Shown: positions 51,806-60,322 of the stretch, one piece after another
Numbering within the stretch: the stretch's first letter is position 1
Layout of the letters: each line of letters opens with the position of its first letter
Source of the DNA: DASRHT01 sp035293765
GTDB lineage: Bacteria > Chloroflexota > Ktedonobacteria > Ktedonobacterales > Ktedonobacteraceae
Length of the DNA stretch: 64,000 nt
Direction of reading: 5' to 3'
Assembly (NCBI GenBank): GCA_035293765.1
Contig: DATGMF010000056.1
Coordinates: 186,001-250,000 of the forward strand
Translations under genes and position numbers: made by a program
Notes under the pieces: model-generated
Databases searched by the model: none
Told to the model about the DNA's origin: nothing
The model's input: only the letters and a program-made list of their open reading frames with translations

Positions 51806-52109
51806 TAGGGACCCGGTTAACCGCATCCGGTTAACCGTGGTTGCCTCCCCCGAAACAACAATAGCGTCCGGTTAACCGCAGGGCTTTTCCGTGTTCCCTT
51901 TGCACCGCCTTCAGCGGAGAGAGAGGGGTGAGGGCGAGGACCCCTCGCGCTCCGGCAGGGGACTGGCCGTCCCCTGCACCCCTGCTTTGCCTCCAAACCT
52001 GAAAAGCCCTGCGGTTAACCGCCGTTCACTCACCCCAAATCGTCCTCCCTGGCAGCATGGGGTGAGGGATGTATGAGCAATAAATTGGACGCGGTAAACC
52101 AGGTCCCTA
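51806..52109. mobile_element. MITE-like element, 304 bp, between hsdM and MFS gene
   Basis: TAGGGACCCGGTTAACCGCA at the left, ACCAGGTCCCTA at the right. It ends in the TAG stop of the convergent MFS gene. The interior holds a GGTTAACCG palindrome twice and no gene. Confidence 0.75.
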
Positions 52110-53387
52110 CGAGGAGGTCACGACCTCATTTGGCTTTTCGCGCAATGTGCGCAGGCGGCGAAACTCGGGCCAGATCCAGGCGACCAGCAGCACGACCAGG
52201 ATCGTACCAATGCCACCTGAGACCACCGAGAAGATCGGTCCTCCAAGCTGGGCCACCAGGCCCGATTCGAAGCCGCCGAGCTGGTTTGAGGTACCGATAA
52301 AGAGCGAGCTGACCGCGCTCACGCGCCCGCGCATCTCGTCCGGCGTGCGTACAAGCAGCAGCGTCGAGCGAATGACCACGCTGATATTATCGAACGCGCC
52401 AAGCAAAAAGAGCATCAGGAACGAGAGCCAGAACCAGTGCGACAGGCCAAAAACAATCGTTGCCACCCCAAAGCCCGCCACCGCCAGCAGCAGGGTTCGG
52501 CCCGCCTTTTTGAACGGAGGCCGATGCGCCAGGGAAAACGCCATACAGACCGCGCCAAGCGAACTGGCGGCCTGCAACCATCCCAGGCCGATTGGCCCCA
52601 CGTTCAGGATGTTCTTGGCATAGATGGGCAAAAGCGCCGTTGCACCCCCCAGCAGCACCGCGAAGAGATCCAGCGTGATAGCTGCCAGTAAGACCTGCGT
52701 CTGTCCGAGGAAGCTCAGCCCCTCCATCAGCGTGCCGAGCGTTTTGCGTTCGCCTGCCTTCGCCTGACGTACCTGCGGCTTGACTCGCATGCGCAGCAGG
52801 AGCAGGACGAAGATGACCGGAGCCATTGCGCTGATGACGTACACAATGGTCGCCTGGTGGAAAAGACCGATCAGCAGGCCGCCCGATGCCGGACCTATCA
52901 CCGCCGAAAGTTGCCCGACGCTGCTCCGCCACGTCATCGCATTCTCATATTCGCGCTCAGGAACGACCTGCGAGACAATCGCCGAACTGGCGGGATTGCT
53001 AAAGGATTGCACGCTGCCAATCGCCACCAGGCAAGCGTAGATCAGGAAGAGCGAGCCCTGTTGATAGGACAGGACAGCCAGGCTCAGGGAGGCGAGCGCG
53101 AGCACTATCTGCGAGACGAGAATCACATCTTTGCGGCTATAGCGGTCCGAGATATAGCCGGAAGGCAGAAAAAGGGCAATGATGGGGATCACCTGCGCCA
53201 GACCAACGCCGCCCAGAACCAGCGCGGAACCGGTGCGCTCGTACAGCTCCCAGCCAATCGCGACCGCAATCATCTGCCGCGCGAACATCGTCAGAAAAAT
53301 ACCAACCAGCAAAAGTCGGAAATCGCGAAACCGCAGCGAGCTATAAGAATCGCGCGCGCTATCATCTTTCTCTTCCAGAGCGACCAT
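52107..53387 (-). CDS. MFS transporter (EntS-like, MFS_3 type)
   Basis: About 426 residues from the ATG at 53387; the frame runs on to 53477, but that part is a dispersed repeat. Twelve membrane helices. Motif A appears as GYISDRYSRKDVILVSQ between helices 2 and 3; FRDFRLLLVGIFLTMFARQM starts helix 1. Such proteins export siderophores, drugs or metabolites. Its stop (TCG-TAG) is formed by the MITE end. It faces hsdM tail to tail. Confidence 0.9.
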   Translation of the reverse strand: MVALEEKDDSARDSYSSLRFRDFRLLLVGIFLTMFARQMIAVAIGWELYERTGSALVLGGVGLAQVIPIIALFLPSGYISDRYSRKDVILVSQIVLALASLSLAVLSYQQGSLFLIYACLVAIGSVQSFSNPASSAIVSQVVPEREYENAMTWRSSVGQLSAVIGPASGGLLIGLFHQATIVYVISAMAPVIFVLLLLRMRVKPQVRQAKAGERKTLGTLMEGLSFLGQTQVLLAAITLDLFAVLLGGATALLPIYAKNILNVGPIGLGWLQAASSLGAVCMAFSLAHRPPFKKAGRTLLLAVAGFGVATIVFGLSHWFWLSFLMLFLLGAFDNISVVIRSTLLLVRTPDEMRGRVSAVSSLFIGTSNQLGGFESGLVAQLGGPIFSVVSGGIGTILVVLLVAWIWPEFRRLRTLREKPNEVVTSS

Positions 53388-53433
53388 AGCTGTCTCAATG
53401 CCCTCACTTTCAGTCAGGTAGATAAAATATGCC

Positions 53434-53471
53434 TTTTCTTTACCTAAACAGCCAGCGAGGGCGCTTAATTC
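53434..53471. repeat. 38-bp dispersed repeat, copy 1
   Basis: TTTTCTTTACCTAAACAGCC and following bases match 60256-60293 with three differences. It overlaps the open upstream part of the MFS frame. Confidence 0.6.
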
Positions 53472-53504
53472 CGCCAATGTTGAAAATGAGCTTTGTGAGC
53501 TCGA

Positions 53505-54176
53505 TCAGGAGACTGGGGCGCCCTGCTGCCGCAGGAAATTTACAACGGCGTCATGTCCCTTTTCCTGTGCGAGATCCAGCGCCGTCTTGCCTGAAGATAG
53601 CCGCGCAGTGATATCGGCGCCATGCTCCAGCAGTAACTGGACCATCACCAACTGTCCATTATGCGCGGCCTCCAGCAACGGCGTAAAATCGTCGGTTTGC
53701 GTTGCATTCACGTCGGCCCCGTGCGCTAACAGTGCCTGCGTGATCGCGATATTCTCAACGGCAACCGATGAATGGAGCGGCATCACATGTTGAGCGTTCT
53801 GCGATGGGAGATTGACATCGGCCCCTCGCGCCAGCAGCAGCTCGACAACTTCCAGATGATTGAAGAAGGCAGCCAGGCCAAGCGGTGTGAAGCCATCCGG
53901 TGCAATCGCATTGACGCGGTCAGGCTGCTCATCAAGCAGCGCCGCCACTCGCCCGGTCTGACCGGTTGCCGCCGCTTCAAAGATATCCAACTGATCGCTA
54001 CGGGCAAGCAGTTCCTGTACCATCATGGGCCTGTTATAGTAAGTTGCTAGCAATATACCTGATATGCCCGATTGCGTCCTGGCCTTGACCAGCTCAGGCT
54101 CAGCCGCAAGCAACGCTTTCAGCTTCTCTATATCATCGTCCTGTATGGCCGCAAAAAATTGCTGTGTCGTCTCCAT
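53505..54176 (-). CDS. Ankyrin-repeat protein
   Basis: 223 residues from the ATG at 54176 with AGGAGATAGAG upstream. About six ankyrin repeats with DGFTPLGLAAFFNHLEVVEL-type consensus; no enzyme domain. It follows another ankyrin gene in the same direction; they share the opening block (FAAIQDDDIEKLKALL versus FAAVKAKDIEGVKALL), so they are paralogues from a duplication. Confidence 0.87.
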   Translation of the reverse strand: METTQQFFAAIQDDDIEKLKALLAAEPELVKARTQSGISGILLATYYNRPMMVQELLARSDQLDIFEAAATGQTGRVAALLDEQPDRVNAIAPDGFTPLGLAAFFNHLEVVELLLARGADVNLPSQNAQHVMPLHSSVAVENIAITQALLAHGADVNATQTDDFTPLLEAAHNGQLVMVQLLLEHGADITARLSSGKTALDLAQEKGHDAVVNFLRQQGAPVS

Positions 54177-54238
54177 CTCTATCTCCTGACCAAAGAATAG
54201 CATTATCCTTGAAAAATAATAAAATGCTTGAGCTTGCG

Positions 54239-54264
54239 TGATGACGCGGTAAACCGGGTCCCTA
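54239..54264 (-). mobile_element. Single MITE end between ankyrin paralogues
   Basis: GGTAAACCGGGTCCCTA, TA at 54263-54264. The complement of 54262-54264 is the TAG stop of the upstream ankyrin gene. Confidence 0.6.
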
Positions 54265-55104
54265 CCGGAGCCGTTCAGCGACATCACTATAATGTCGCTC
54301 TATTGCAATCTGGAGGGGCGTTTGCCCTTTGTTGTTCTTGACGTTGAGCTTTGCGCCATTGGTCAGCAGCAACTCGACCATTGTCATATTGCCGCTATAG
54401 GCTGCGTGATGCAGCGCGGTCCAGCCGTAACTATCCTGGATATTGACATTGCTGCCGTGCATGACGAGCAGTTGCGCGATATCAAAGCGACGACCGGCAA
54501 GGGCGGCATGTAAGGGGAGATTGCTGGTCGCGTTTCTGGAGCGTGCAGCTATATCGGCTCCACGTTGCGCCAGCAATTGCGCCACCTCCCTATGACCAAA
54601 GAAAGCGGCCAGGTGCAGCGGCGTCCAACCGTCGTGGCTGTAAGTATTGATCTGCGTGGGATCGGCATCCAGCAGTTGTTGCACGCGTTCAACTTCCCCG
54701 ACCGCTGCCGCTTCAAACAGGTTTAGCTCAACGCCCCGCTCCAGCAGCAGCCGCGTCACCTCCTGCGCTCCATAGTACGCGGAGAGCAGGATGGGCGTAT
54801 CGCCTCCTTCAGACCACAGACGCAGCAGGTTAGGATCGTGATCTAAGAGCGCCTTCACGCCCTCAATGTCCTTAGCCTTCACCGCCGCGAACATCTCCCC
54901 CTTCAATCGCTGCAAATTCTCTGCCAGTTGCTTTGCCTGTGCCAGCAGCTCGCCAGCCGCATTGATGCCAAGAGCAACCAGTTGCGCCACCGCCTCAGAC
55001 CTGCTCTGCGCCAGCCCGGCCTGGACGAGCAGATCAATCGTGCGCGAAGTTTCGTCGTCAACCCGTACCGAGATCACCGTATTGCGCGCTTGCGATGTAT
55101 CCAT
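54262..55104 (-). CDS. Ankyrin-repeat protein with ribbon-helix-helix-like N-terminus
   Basis: 280 residues. Residues 5-55 (NTVISVRVDDETSRTIDLLV, then QAGLAQSRSEAVAQLVALGI) have the beta-helix-helix pattern of a ribbon-helix-helix DNA-binding domain. About six ankyrin repeats follow from residue 70. TGAGG precedes the ATG. Its stop codon is supplied by a MITE end. A DNA-binding protein whose activity is tuned by protein contacts is inferred. Confidence 0.82.
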   Translation of the reverse strand: MDTSQARNTVISVRVDDETSRTIDLLVQAGLAQSRSEAVAQLVALGINAAGELLAQAKQLAENLQRLKGEMFAAVKAKDIEGVKALLDHDPNLLRLWSEGGDTPILLSAYYGAQEVTRLLLERGVELNLFEAAAVGEVERVQQLLDADPTQINTYSHDGWTPLHLAAFFGHREVAQLLAQRGADIAARSRNATSNLPLHAALAGRRFDIAQLLVMHGSNVNIQDSYGWTALHHAAYSGNMTMVELLLTNGAKLNVKNNKGQTPLQIAIERHYSDVAERLR

Positions 55105-55246
55105 ACAAACCTCATACTAATTACGCTGTAATTGCAATTACGTTGTAACTTACATTACGTTGTAATTATGACCATATTGAGAAGAGAGTGTCAAGAAGGA
55201 GCGCTAAACTAGCAAACCTCTCCTGGCTTAAACTCATGCGAAAAGT

Positions 55247-55275
55247 TTTACAATGGAGATATTTTATGGTATAAT
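55247..55275 (+). promoter_or_regulatory. Promoter of higB-higA
   Basis: TTTACA at 55247-55252 and TATAAT at 55270-55275 with a 17-base spacer, overlapping the palindromic operator. Confidence 0.7.
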
Positions 55276-55303
55276 AATATTAACCCTAAGGGTTAATATT
55301 ATT
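55273..55303. promoter_or_regulatory. 31-bp perfect palindromic operator
   Basis: AATAATATTAACCCT-A-AGGGTTAATATTATT, 15-base arms around one base, covering the -10 box and start region. It is the likely site for autorepression by the HTH antitoxin. Confidence 0.75.
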
Positions 55304-55320
55304 AGTGGCTGGTTGGGTTA

Positions 55321-55659
55321 GTGGATATTCTCTTTCAAGATCAGAAACTGGCTAAGATATGTAATAGTGAACCTCAGTTAGTGCGAAAATACGGCCAGGA
55401 ATGTGCGAAATTGCTTAGACGCCGCCTCGATGAATTTAGAGCTGCCGACAACCTCAACGTATTACGTTCATTACCACAGGCGAGATGCCATGAGTTAAAA
55501 GGAAATAGAGAAGGAACATTAGCCGTAGATCTCAAACAGCCTTATCGTCTTATTTTTGAACCAGCTAATAATCCCACTCCAAGAAAACCTGATGGTGGTT
55601 TGGATTGGACAGGCGTTACAGCAATCAGAGTTCTTACTGTGGAGGATTATCATGGCTAG
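55321..55659 (+). CDS. higB: HigB-like RelE-superfamily toxin
   Basis: 112 residues from a GTG; ribosome site weak. RelE/HigB pattern: LRSLPQARCHELKGNREGTL then AVDLKQPYRLIFEP, with basic residues typical of ribosome-dependent mRNA interferases. It precedes and overlaps the HTH antitoxin gene by 8 bases, the HigBA gene order. Confidence 0.82.
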   Translation: MDILFQDQKLAKICNSEPQLVRKYGQECAKLLRRRLDEFRAADNLNVLRSLPQARCHELKGNREGTLAVDLKQPYRLIFEPANNPTPRKPDGGLDWTGVTAIRVLTVEDYHG

Positions 55660-56749
55660 CAGGCTTCAAAACGAATATCAACCGGATCTCGTCTCATCGC
55701 CTGGAGAAACTCTTCTAGAGACTCTAGAAACCATCAGCATGTCCCAGGCGGAGCTTGCCAGGCGTATGGGGCGTCCGGTAAAAACTATCAATGAGATTGT
55801 ACAGGGCAAAGCTGCTATTACTGCTGAAACTGCCTTGCAACTGGAACAGGTTTTGCATATTCCGGCCTCTTTCTGGTTGAGACGAGAGCAGCAATATCGC
55901 GAGTCGCTTGCCCGGCTCGCCGAAAAGCAACATCTTGCAGGCTGGGTCGAGTGGCTAAAAGAGATACCAGTGCGAGAAATAATGCGTCGAGGTTGGATGC
56001 CATCCTGTTCCGATAAATCTCAACAAGTGCTGGAAGCTTTAAAGTTTTTTAGTGTGGCTTCTCCTGAAGCGTGGAGAGCTATCTGGGAGGATAAGGTCGT
56101 CGTATATCGCAAATCCGCGGCCCTCGCGAGCAACTTTGGAGCAGTAACGGCATGGTTGCGCCAGGGAGAGAAGGAAGCTCAGGCAATTGAAACTGCTCCA
56201 TATAATGCTGAAGCATTTCAAGAAGCTTTAAAGCACATCTGCACCTTAACAGAGGAGCCGGTAAGCGTTTTTCAGCAAAAACTGATGCAATTATGTGCCG
56301 ATGCAGGTGTAGCTGTGGTGTTTGTACAGGAGTTACCTAAAACGGGAATTTGTGGCGCTACGCAGTGGCTAACGCCCAAAAAAGCGTTAATACAGTTGAG
56401 CCTGCGCTATAAAACTGATGATCAGCTCTGGTTTACGTTCTTTCACGAAGCAGGTCATATTCTGCGGCATGGCAAGCGGCAAATTTTTCTGGAGATAGAG
56501 CAAAAAGATAGAAAAGAAGCCGAGGATGAGGCTGATAAATTCGCTACGGATATATTGATTGAGCCTGCCAGATGGAAGAGCTTTGTGGAGGGCTCCTCTT
56601 GTCGTTCGAAAACAGGCATTAAGCAGTTTGCCCAAACTGTGGGGATTGCTCCAGGAATTGTGGTTGGAAGGTTGCAGCATGAACAGCGTCTGCCCTTTAA
56701 TTATTGTAATGACCTCAAGCGCCGCCTTGAGTGGAAAACGGATAAATGA
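55652..56749 (+). CDS. HigA-type HTH antitoxin fused to ImmA/IrrE metallopeptidase
   Basis: About 365 residues from the ATG at 55652 with GTGGAGGAT upstream. Residues 15-75 are an Xre/HigA HTH (MSQAELARRMGRPVKTINEI). A C-terminal zinc-peptidase domain carries FFHEAGHILRHG with a downstream DEADKFA Glu, so the active site is intact. Such fusions both repress the operon and, in ImmA-type proteins, cleave repressors on a signal. It probably neutralises HigB and senses stress. Confidence 0.87.
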   Translation: MASRLQNEYQPDLVSSPGETLLETLETISMSQAELARRMGRPVKTINEIVQGKAAITAETALQLEQVLHIPASFWLRREQQYRESLARLAEKQHLAGWVEWLKEIPVREIMRRGWMPSCSDKSQQVLEALKFFSVASPEAWRAIWEDKVVVYRKSAALASNFGAVTAWLRQGEKEAQAIETAPYNAEAFQEALKHICTLTEEPVSVFQQKLMQLCADAGVAVVFVQELPKTGICGATQWLTPKKALIQLSLRYKTDDQLWFTFFHEAGHILRHGKRQIFLEIEQKDRKEAEDEADKFATDILIEPARWKSFVEGSSCRSKTGIKQFAQTVGIAPGIVVGRLQHEQRLPFNYCNDLKRRLEWKTDK

Positions 56750-56866
56750 TTTTTTCTCGTTGCGCTTTATGTTGCTCCCAGTGCCTCTAGCATTCAACTG
56801 GCAGGCCGCGTGCTAATAGCATATAAGCAGATGGCAAACGGCCTGTGGGTAGGATTAGATGAATTT

Positions 56867-56897
56867 GAACGACTTCAGCATTGGCTGGAAGTCGTTC
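56867..56897. terminator. Hairpin between convergent genes
   Basis: GAACGACTTC / GAAGTCGTTC, perfect 10-base arms around an 11-base loop. It lies between the HigA-like gene and the end of the response regulator. Confidence 0.55.
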
Positions 56898-56915
56898 GCA
56901 GCAAGCCTGCCAGGG

Positions 56916-57569
56916 CTACTCTTTCTCCATCAGCCCTTGTTGCCAGGCAAAAACGGCGGCCTGGGTGCGATCTGCCATGTGCAATTTACTCAGAATATTG
57001 CTAATATGCCCTTTTACCGTCTGTTCGCTCACCACTAGCTTTTCAGCTATAGCTGCGTTGGACCGCCCTTCTGCCAGCAGACGGAGAACCTCTAACTCGC
57101 GTTCTGTGAGATGGGCGAACGAAGCCGGAACCCTCCTTTTTGTTTCACGCACCTCCTGAATCAGGCGCGCGGCCACATAGGAATGCAGGACGGCCTCCCC
57201 ATCGGCTGCTTTCCTGATGATATCGGACAGTTCCTCTAAACGGATATCTTTCAACGTGTAGGAAAGCGCGCCCGCCCTGAGCGCGGGAAAAATGTTCTCA
57301 TCTTCGTGGAAGGAGGTAAGTACGACGATCTGAGTTCTCGGGCTGATCTGTTTGATCTGCCGAATTGCTTCTACGCCGCCCATGCCAGGCATGAGGAGGT
57401 CCATCAGAACCACACGGGGGATCAGGTCGGGAATCAGCTTGAGAGCCTCCTCGCCCGATGCTGCTTCCCCTACGACGCTCATGTCGGGCTGGGCCTCTAA
57501 AAACGCGCGCACCCCCTGGCGAACGATGCTGTGGTCATCAACAAGGAAAAGGGTAATGTTTTCTGCCAT
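56916..57569 (-). CDS. NarL/FixJ-type response regulator
   Basis: 217 residues from the ATG at 57569 (GGAAAG upstream). Receiver with LVDDHSIVRQG, phospho-Asp in VLMDLLMPG, and Lys in LKDI; C-terminal LuxR-type HTH LTERELEVLRLLAEGRSN then AAIAEKLVVSEQTVKGHISN. It is downstream of and paired with the sensor kinase gene, 33 bases apart. Confidence 0.93.
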   Translation of the reverse strand: MAENITLFLVDDHSIVRQGVRAFLEAQPDMSVVGEAASGEEALKLIPDLIPRVVLMDLLMPGMGGVEAIRQIKQISPRTQIVVLTSFHEDENIFPALRAGALSYTLKDIRLEELSDIIRKAADGEAVLHSYVAARLIQEVRETKRRVPASFAHLTERELEVLRLLAEGRSNAAIAEKLVVSEQTVKGHISNILSKLHMADRTQAAVFAWQQGLMEKE

Positions 57570-57602
57570 GATTGATCTTTCCTTTTCTCTGCTCAACGTG
57601 GA

Positions 57603-59162
57603 TTATGCCTCTTGCTCGTGTTGAGAAATCGTTGCCTGCGGGGGATACGGATACTTTACTATGATCCGCGTTCCCTGCCCGACTGCGCTTTGAAGCTGGA
57701 ATGTACCGCCGATCTCCTCCAGGCGTTCTTGCATCGACTGAAGTCCCACGCTTTGGGAAGAAACTGCCGTGGGATCAAAACCCTGTCCGTTGTCGGCAAT
57801 AGTCAAAACGACCTGCTCCTGCTCCTGTTTCACGGAGAGGCATGCATGAGCGGCCTGGCTATGGCGAGCGACATTTGAGAACGCCTCCTGGACGACGCGC
57901 AAAAGTTCCCTGGCAATCGCAGCAGGAAGCTGAGGCACATCTTGTAGCTGGATATCGACCTTGATAGCATTCTGGCGGCTCCAACGCTCCAGCTCATCGC
58001 GGAGCGCCTGCTCAAATCCTTGCTCTTCCAGATGAGTTGGACGCATTTGCTGAATGAGGGCTGTGAGTTCCTGCCGTACCTGATACGCCAGTTCACTGGC
58101 TATTGCAAGGTGTGCATGTGTCGCTTCAGGTTTGTGATCAAGCAGAGCGAGTGCCGCGCTGATCTGTGCGGCAAGCGCAAATACCTGTTGCTTGATGCTA
58201 TCGTGCAAGTCCCGCGACATGCGCGTTCGTTCAGCCAGGCGAGCGTTTTGTGCGGTAAGAATCTGTTGCTGCCGGATACTTTCGGTCAATTGCAGGGCCA
58301 TACGGTTGAAGTGACGTTCCAGTTGCCCGATTTCATCCTGACGACCGGCGGGAACGCGCTCGGCGTAATTCCCATCAGCAAAGCGCGCAGTGGCGTTCAC
58401 GAGCAGGCGTACCCGTCGAACCAGACCGCGCATAGTCAACATGCCAAAGAGTGTGCTGATAGGCGTAAGAACCATCAGTAAGACCAGTCCTCCGATGAAA
58501 AAGAAGCCAAGCCAGGCTGTGGGTGCAGTAAAAACGTTGCGTACCGTTGGCAAGTTCATGAACTGCACATAAATTGCGCCAATTGGATGCATTTGCTGGC
58601 TCCAGACGGGTTCTACCACGTAGACGCTGCTCTCGGCCAGGGTTGTCTCTTGCCCGCTGCCTTCTGTGCCCATCAGTGCCCTGGCGATGAGCGACCCTTT
58701 GCCCACTAGTAAGGAAGAGGCCAGAGCGTGGAGAGGATAACGTTGCGGGTAAGAACTGGCAAGGATAGAACCATCAGGAGCAATGAGCAGCGCAACGGCA
58801 AGAATCTGTGTGCCGGAAGCTTGAGCAGTAATATATGGAACAGCACCGGTATCAGGTGAAGTCGTCTGTCCAGGTAGCGCAAGCGTCCCGGGCTGGCCTT
58901 CTTGAAACGTACTCTGTGGGTCGAGTGCATCTGTTTTTGCCTTGAGAGAGGCGATCAAGACATAGTGTTGCGCCACCTGCTTTGCCTCCAGCGTGTACAT
59001 AAAGGGGGTAACGATCAGGAACAGGATAAGGGACAGGCCGATCAGCGCCAGTATTTCCAGCACAAAAACAAGGCTCGCCGTCACCCACACATATGATAGG
59101 GCCATCCGGCCCTGTAGCCCTGTTATATTCTTTCTCATCGAGAGCTTTTTCCCCGTAAACAT
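57603..59162 (-). CDS. NarX/DesK-type sensor histidine kinase
   Basis: 519 residues; AGAGGAGG lies just before the ATG at 59162. Two membrane helices (about 20-45 and 215-240) flank an extracellular sensor of about 170 residues. HAMP follows (LVNATARFADGNYAERVPAG), then HisKA_3 with SRDLHDSIKQQVFALA (His acceptor) and HATPase with EAFSNVARHSQA and ADNGQGFD. Partner of the NarL-type regulator downstream. Signal unknown. Confidence 0.92.
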   Translation of the reverse strand: MFTGKKLSMRKNITGLQGRMALSYVWVTASLVFVLEILALIGLSLILFLIVTPFMYTLEAKQVAQHYVLIASLKAKTDALDPQSTFQEGQPGTLALPGQTTSPDTGAVPYITAQASGTQILAVALLIAPDGSILASSYPQRYPLHALASSLLVGKGSLIARALMGTEGSGQETTLAESSVYVVEPVWSQQMHPIGAIYVQFMNLPTVRNVFTAPTAWLGFFFIGGLVLLMVLTPISTLFGMLTMRGLVRRVRLLVNATARFADGNYAERVPAGRQDEIGQLERHFNRMALQLTESIRQQQILTAQNARLAERTRMSRDLHDSIKQQVFALAAQISAALALLDHKPEATHAHLAIASELAYQVRQELTALIQQMRPTHLEEQGFEQALRDELERWSRQNAIKVDIQLQDVPQLPAAIARELLRVVQEAFSNVARHSQAAHACLSVKQEQEQVVLTIADNGQGFDPTAVSSQSVGLQSMQERLEEIGGTFQLQSAVGQGTRIIVKYPYPPQATISQHEQEA

Positions 59163-59227
59163 GTACTTGCCTCCTCTTGTGAAGTATAGGTGAATTGCTA
59201 TTACTCCACAAGACAGAGGCGAGATTA

Positions 59228-60091
59228 CTACAAATGCTCTTTGTTTGCCAGCGCCAGCACATCGTGCGCATTGTCGGTGAGCGGGGCAGTCGTTTCAGAC
59301 GGCTTATGGACGAAGTAATCAGACTTTGTTACCAGCATCACAATCGCTGCTGCAATACAGAGCAACACGTTGAGCAGGATATTAGCCACTGACACGTTGG
59401 GCGTAACAGGGATAGCCAGGAACTCGCCGAGCAGACCGATGCTGACATGAAAGAGCGCAACGAGCAGCACGCTTCTGCCAGTGCGGTTGTAAATCCAGGT
59501 CATCATAATCGAAGCGGCAACATTGAGGATCAGATCACGTAACTCCAGGCTGACTATCTGCTGCAGCGAGACACCTGTAGCTGGTCCTGCCAGAGCTTCG
59601 GGCAGATGCCAGGCCCACCAGAGCAGACCAACAATCAAGCTGGCGACCAGGGCATTATAGCGGCTCTGGAGGCGTGGCAGGGCGAAACCTCGCCAGCCGA
59701 GTTCCTCTCCAAGGGCAAAGATGGTAGCGGCAACGACCACCGGCAGCACCCTGATACCAGGAAAAACGAACCCGGGGAAAGCCTCTCCAAACGGTATCGC
59801 CAGGACGACGGCCAGCAGATTCAGCGCCAGTGGGCCTGTCAGTGCGATAAGGTACCACACAGGAGCCACGCGCAACCTGCCTATCTGGCCCAACAAGTCC
59901 TTGATGCCTCGTCTTCCCGCCAGGACCGCCACCGTAACAAGCGCTGCCATAGCTGGAAAGAAAGAGGGGAGAAGCCTGAGTAAAATGTTATCGGTATTAG
60001 AGAGCACTACAGGTATTTTGATGCACCATGCCAGACCAAAAGCCAGCAGGTAGAAGAGAATAATCGGGTGGTTTTTGAGAGTTTTCTGCAT
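59228..60091 (-). CDS. CPBP family intramembrane metalloprotease
   Basis: 287 residues from the ATG at 60091 (AAGGATTTGGAC upstream). About eight membrane helices. The Abi/CPBP motifs are LGEELGWRGFALPRLQ (EExxxR), WWAWHLPE and ALFHVSIG, giving the Glu and His residues of the active site. Related to prenyl-protein CAAX protease Rce1; bacterial members process membrane proteins or give self-immunity to bacteriocins. It is beside the two-component system and may be one of its targets. Confidence 0.88.
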   Translation of the reverse strand: MQKTLKNHPIILFYLLAFGLAWCIKIPVVLSNTDNILLRLLPSFFPAMAALVTVAVLAGRRGIKDLLGQIGRLRVAPVWYLIALTGPLALNLLAVVLAIPFGEAFPGFVFPGIRVLPVVVAATIFALGEELGWRGFALPRLQSRYNALVASLIVGLLWWAWHLPEALAGPATGVSLQQIVSLELRDLILNVAASIMMTWIYNRTGRSVLLVALFHVSIGLLGEFLAIPVTPNVSVANILLNVLLCIAAAIVMLVTKSDYFVHKPSETTAPLTDNAHDVLALANKEHL

Positions 60092-60255
60092 GTCCAAATC
60101 CTTTACTTAACTATGTGTATCTTTCCATCACTGATGTGATGTAGAGAAGTGTAGCCTGTAAAGGTATAAAGAGAGAACCATCCGAAGAGGGGATCACCCC
60201 CTACTGAAGAGGCGTTTCTAGCAAGCCGCAGTGTTCTCAAATGCACTTTGGGATA

Positions 60256-60293
60256 TTTTCTTTACCTAAATAGCCTGTGAGGGCGCTTAATTC
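60256..60293. repeat. 38-bp dispersed repeat, copy 2
   Basis: Matches 53434-53471 with three differences, in the gap between the CPBP gene and the HTH gene. Confidence 0.6.
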
Positions 60294-60322
60294 TGTGGAT
60301 TATGTTTATCCCTGATGCGTCA

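Noticed and set aside
56810..57004. 64-codon plus-strand frame after the HigA-like gene
   Set aside because: It runs through a hairpin and into the antisense of the response regulator; no motif.
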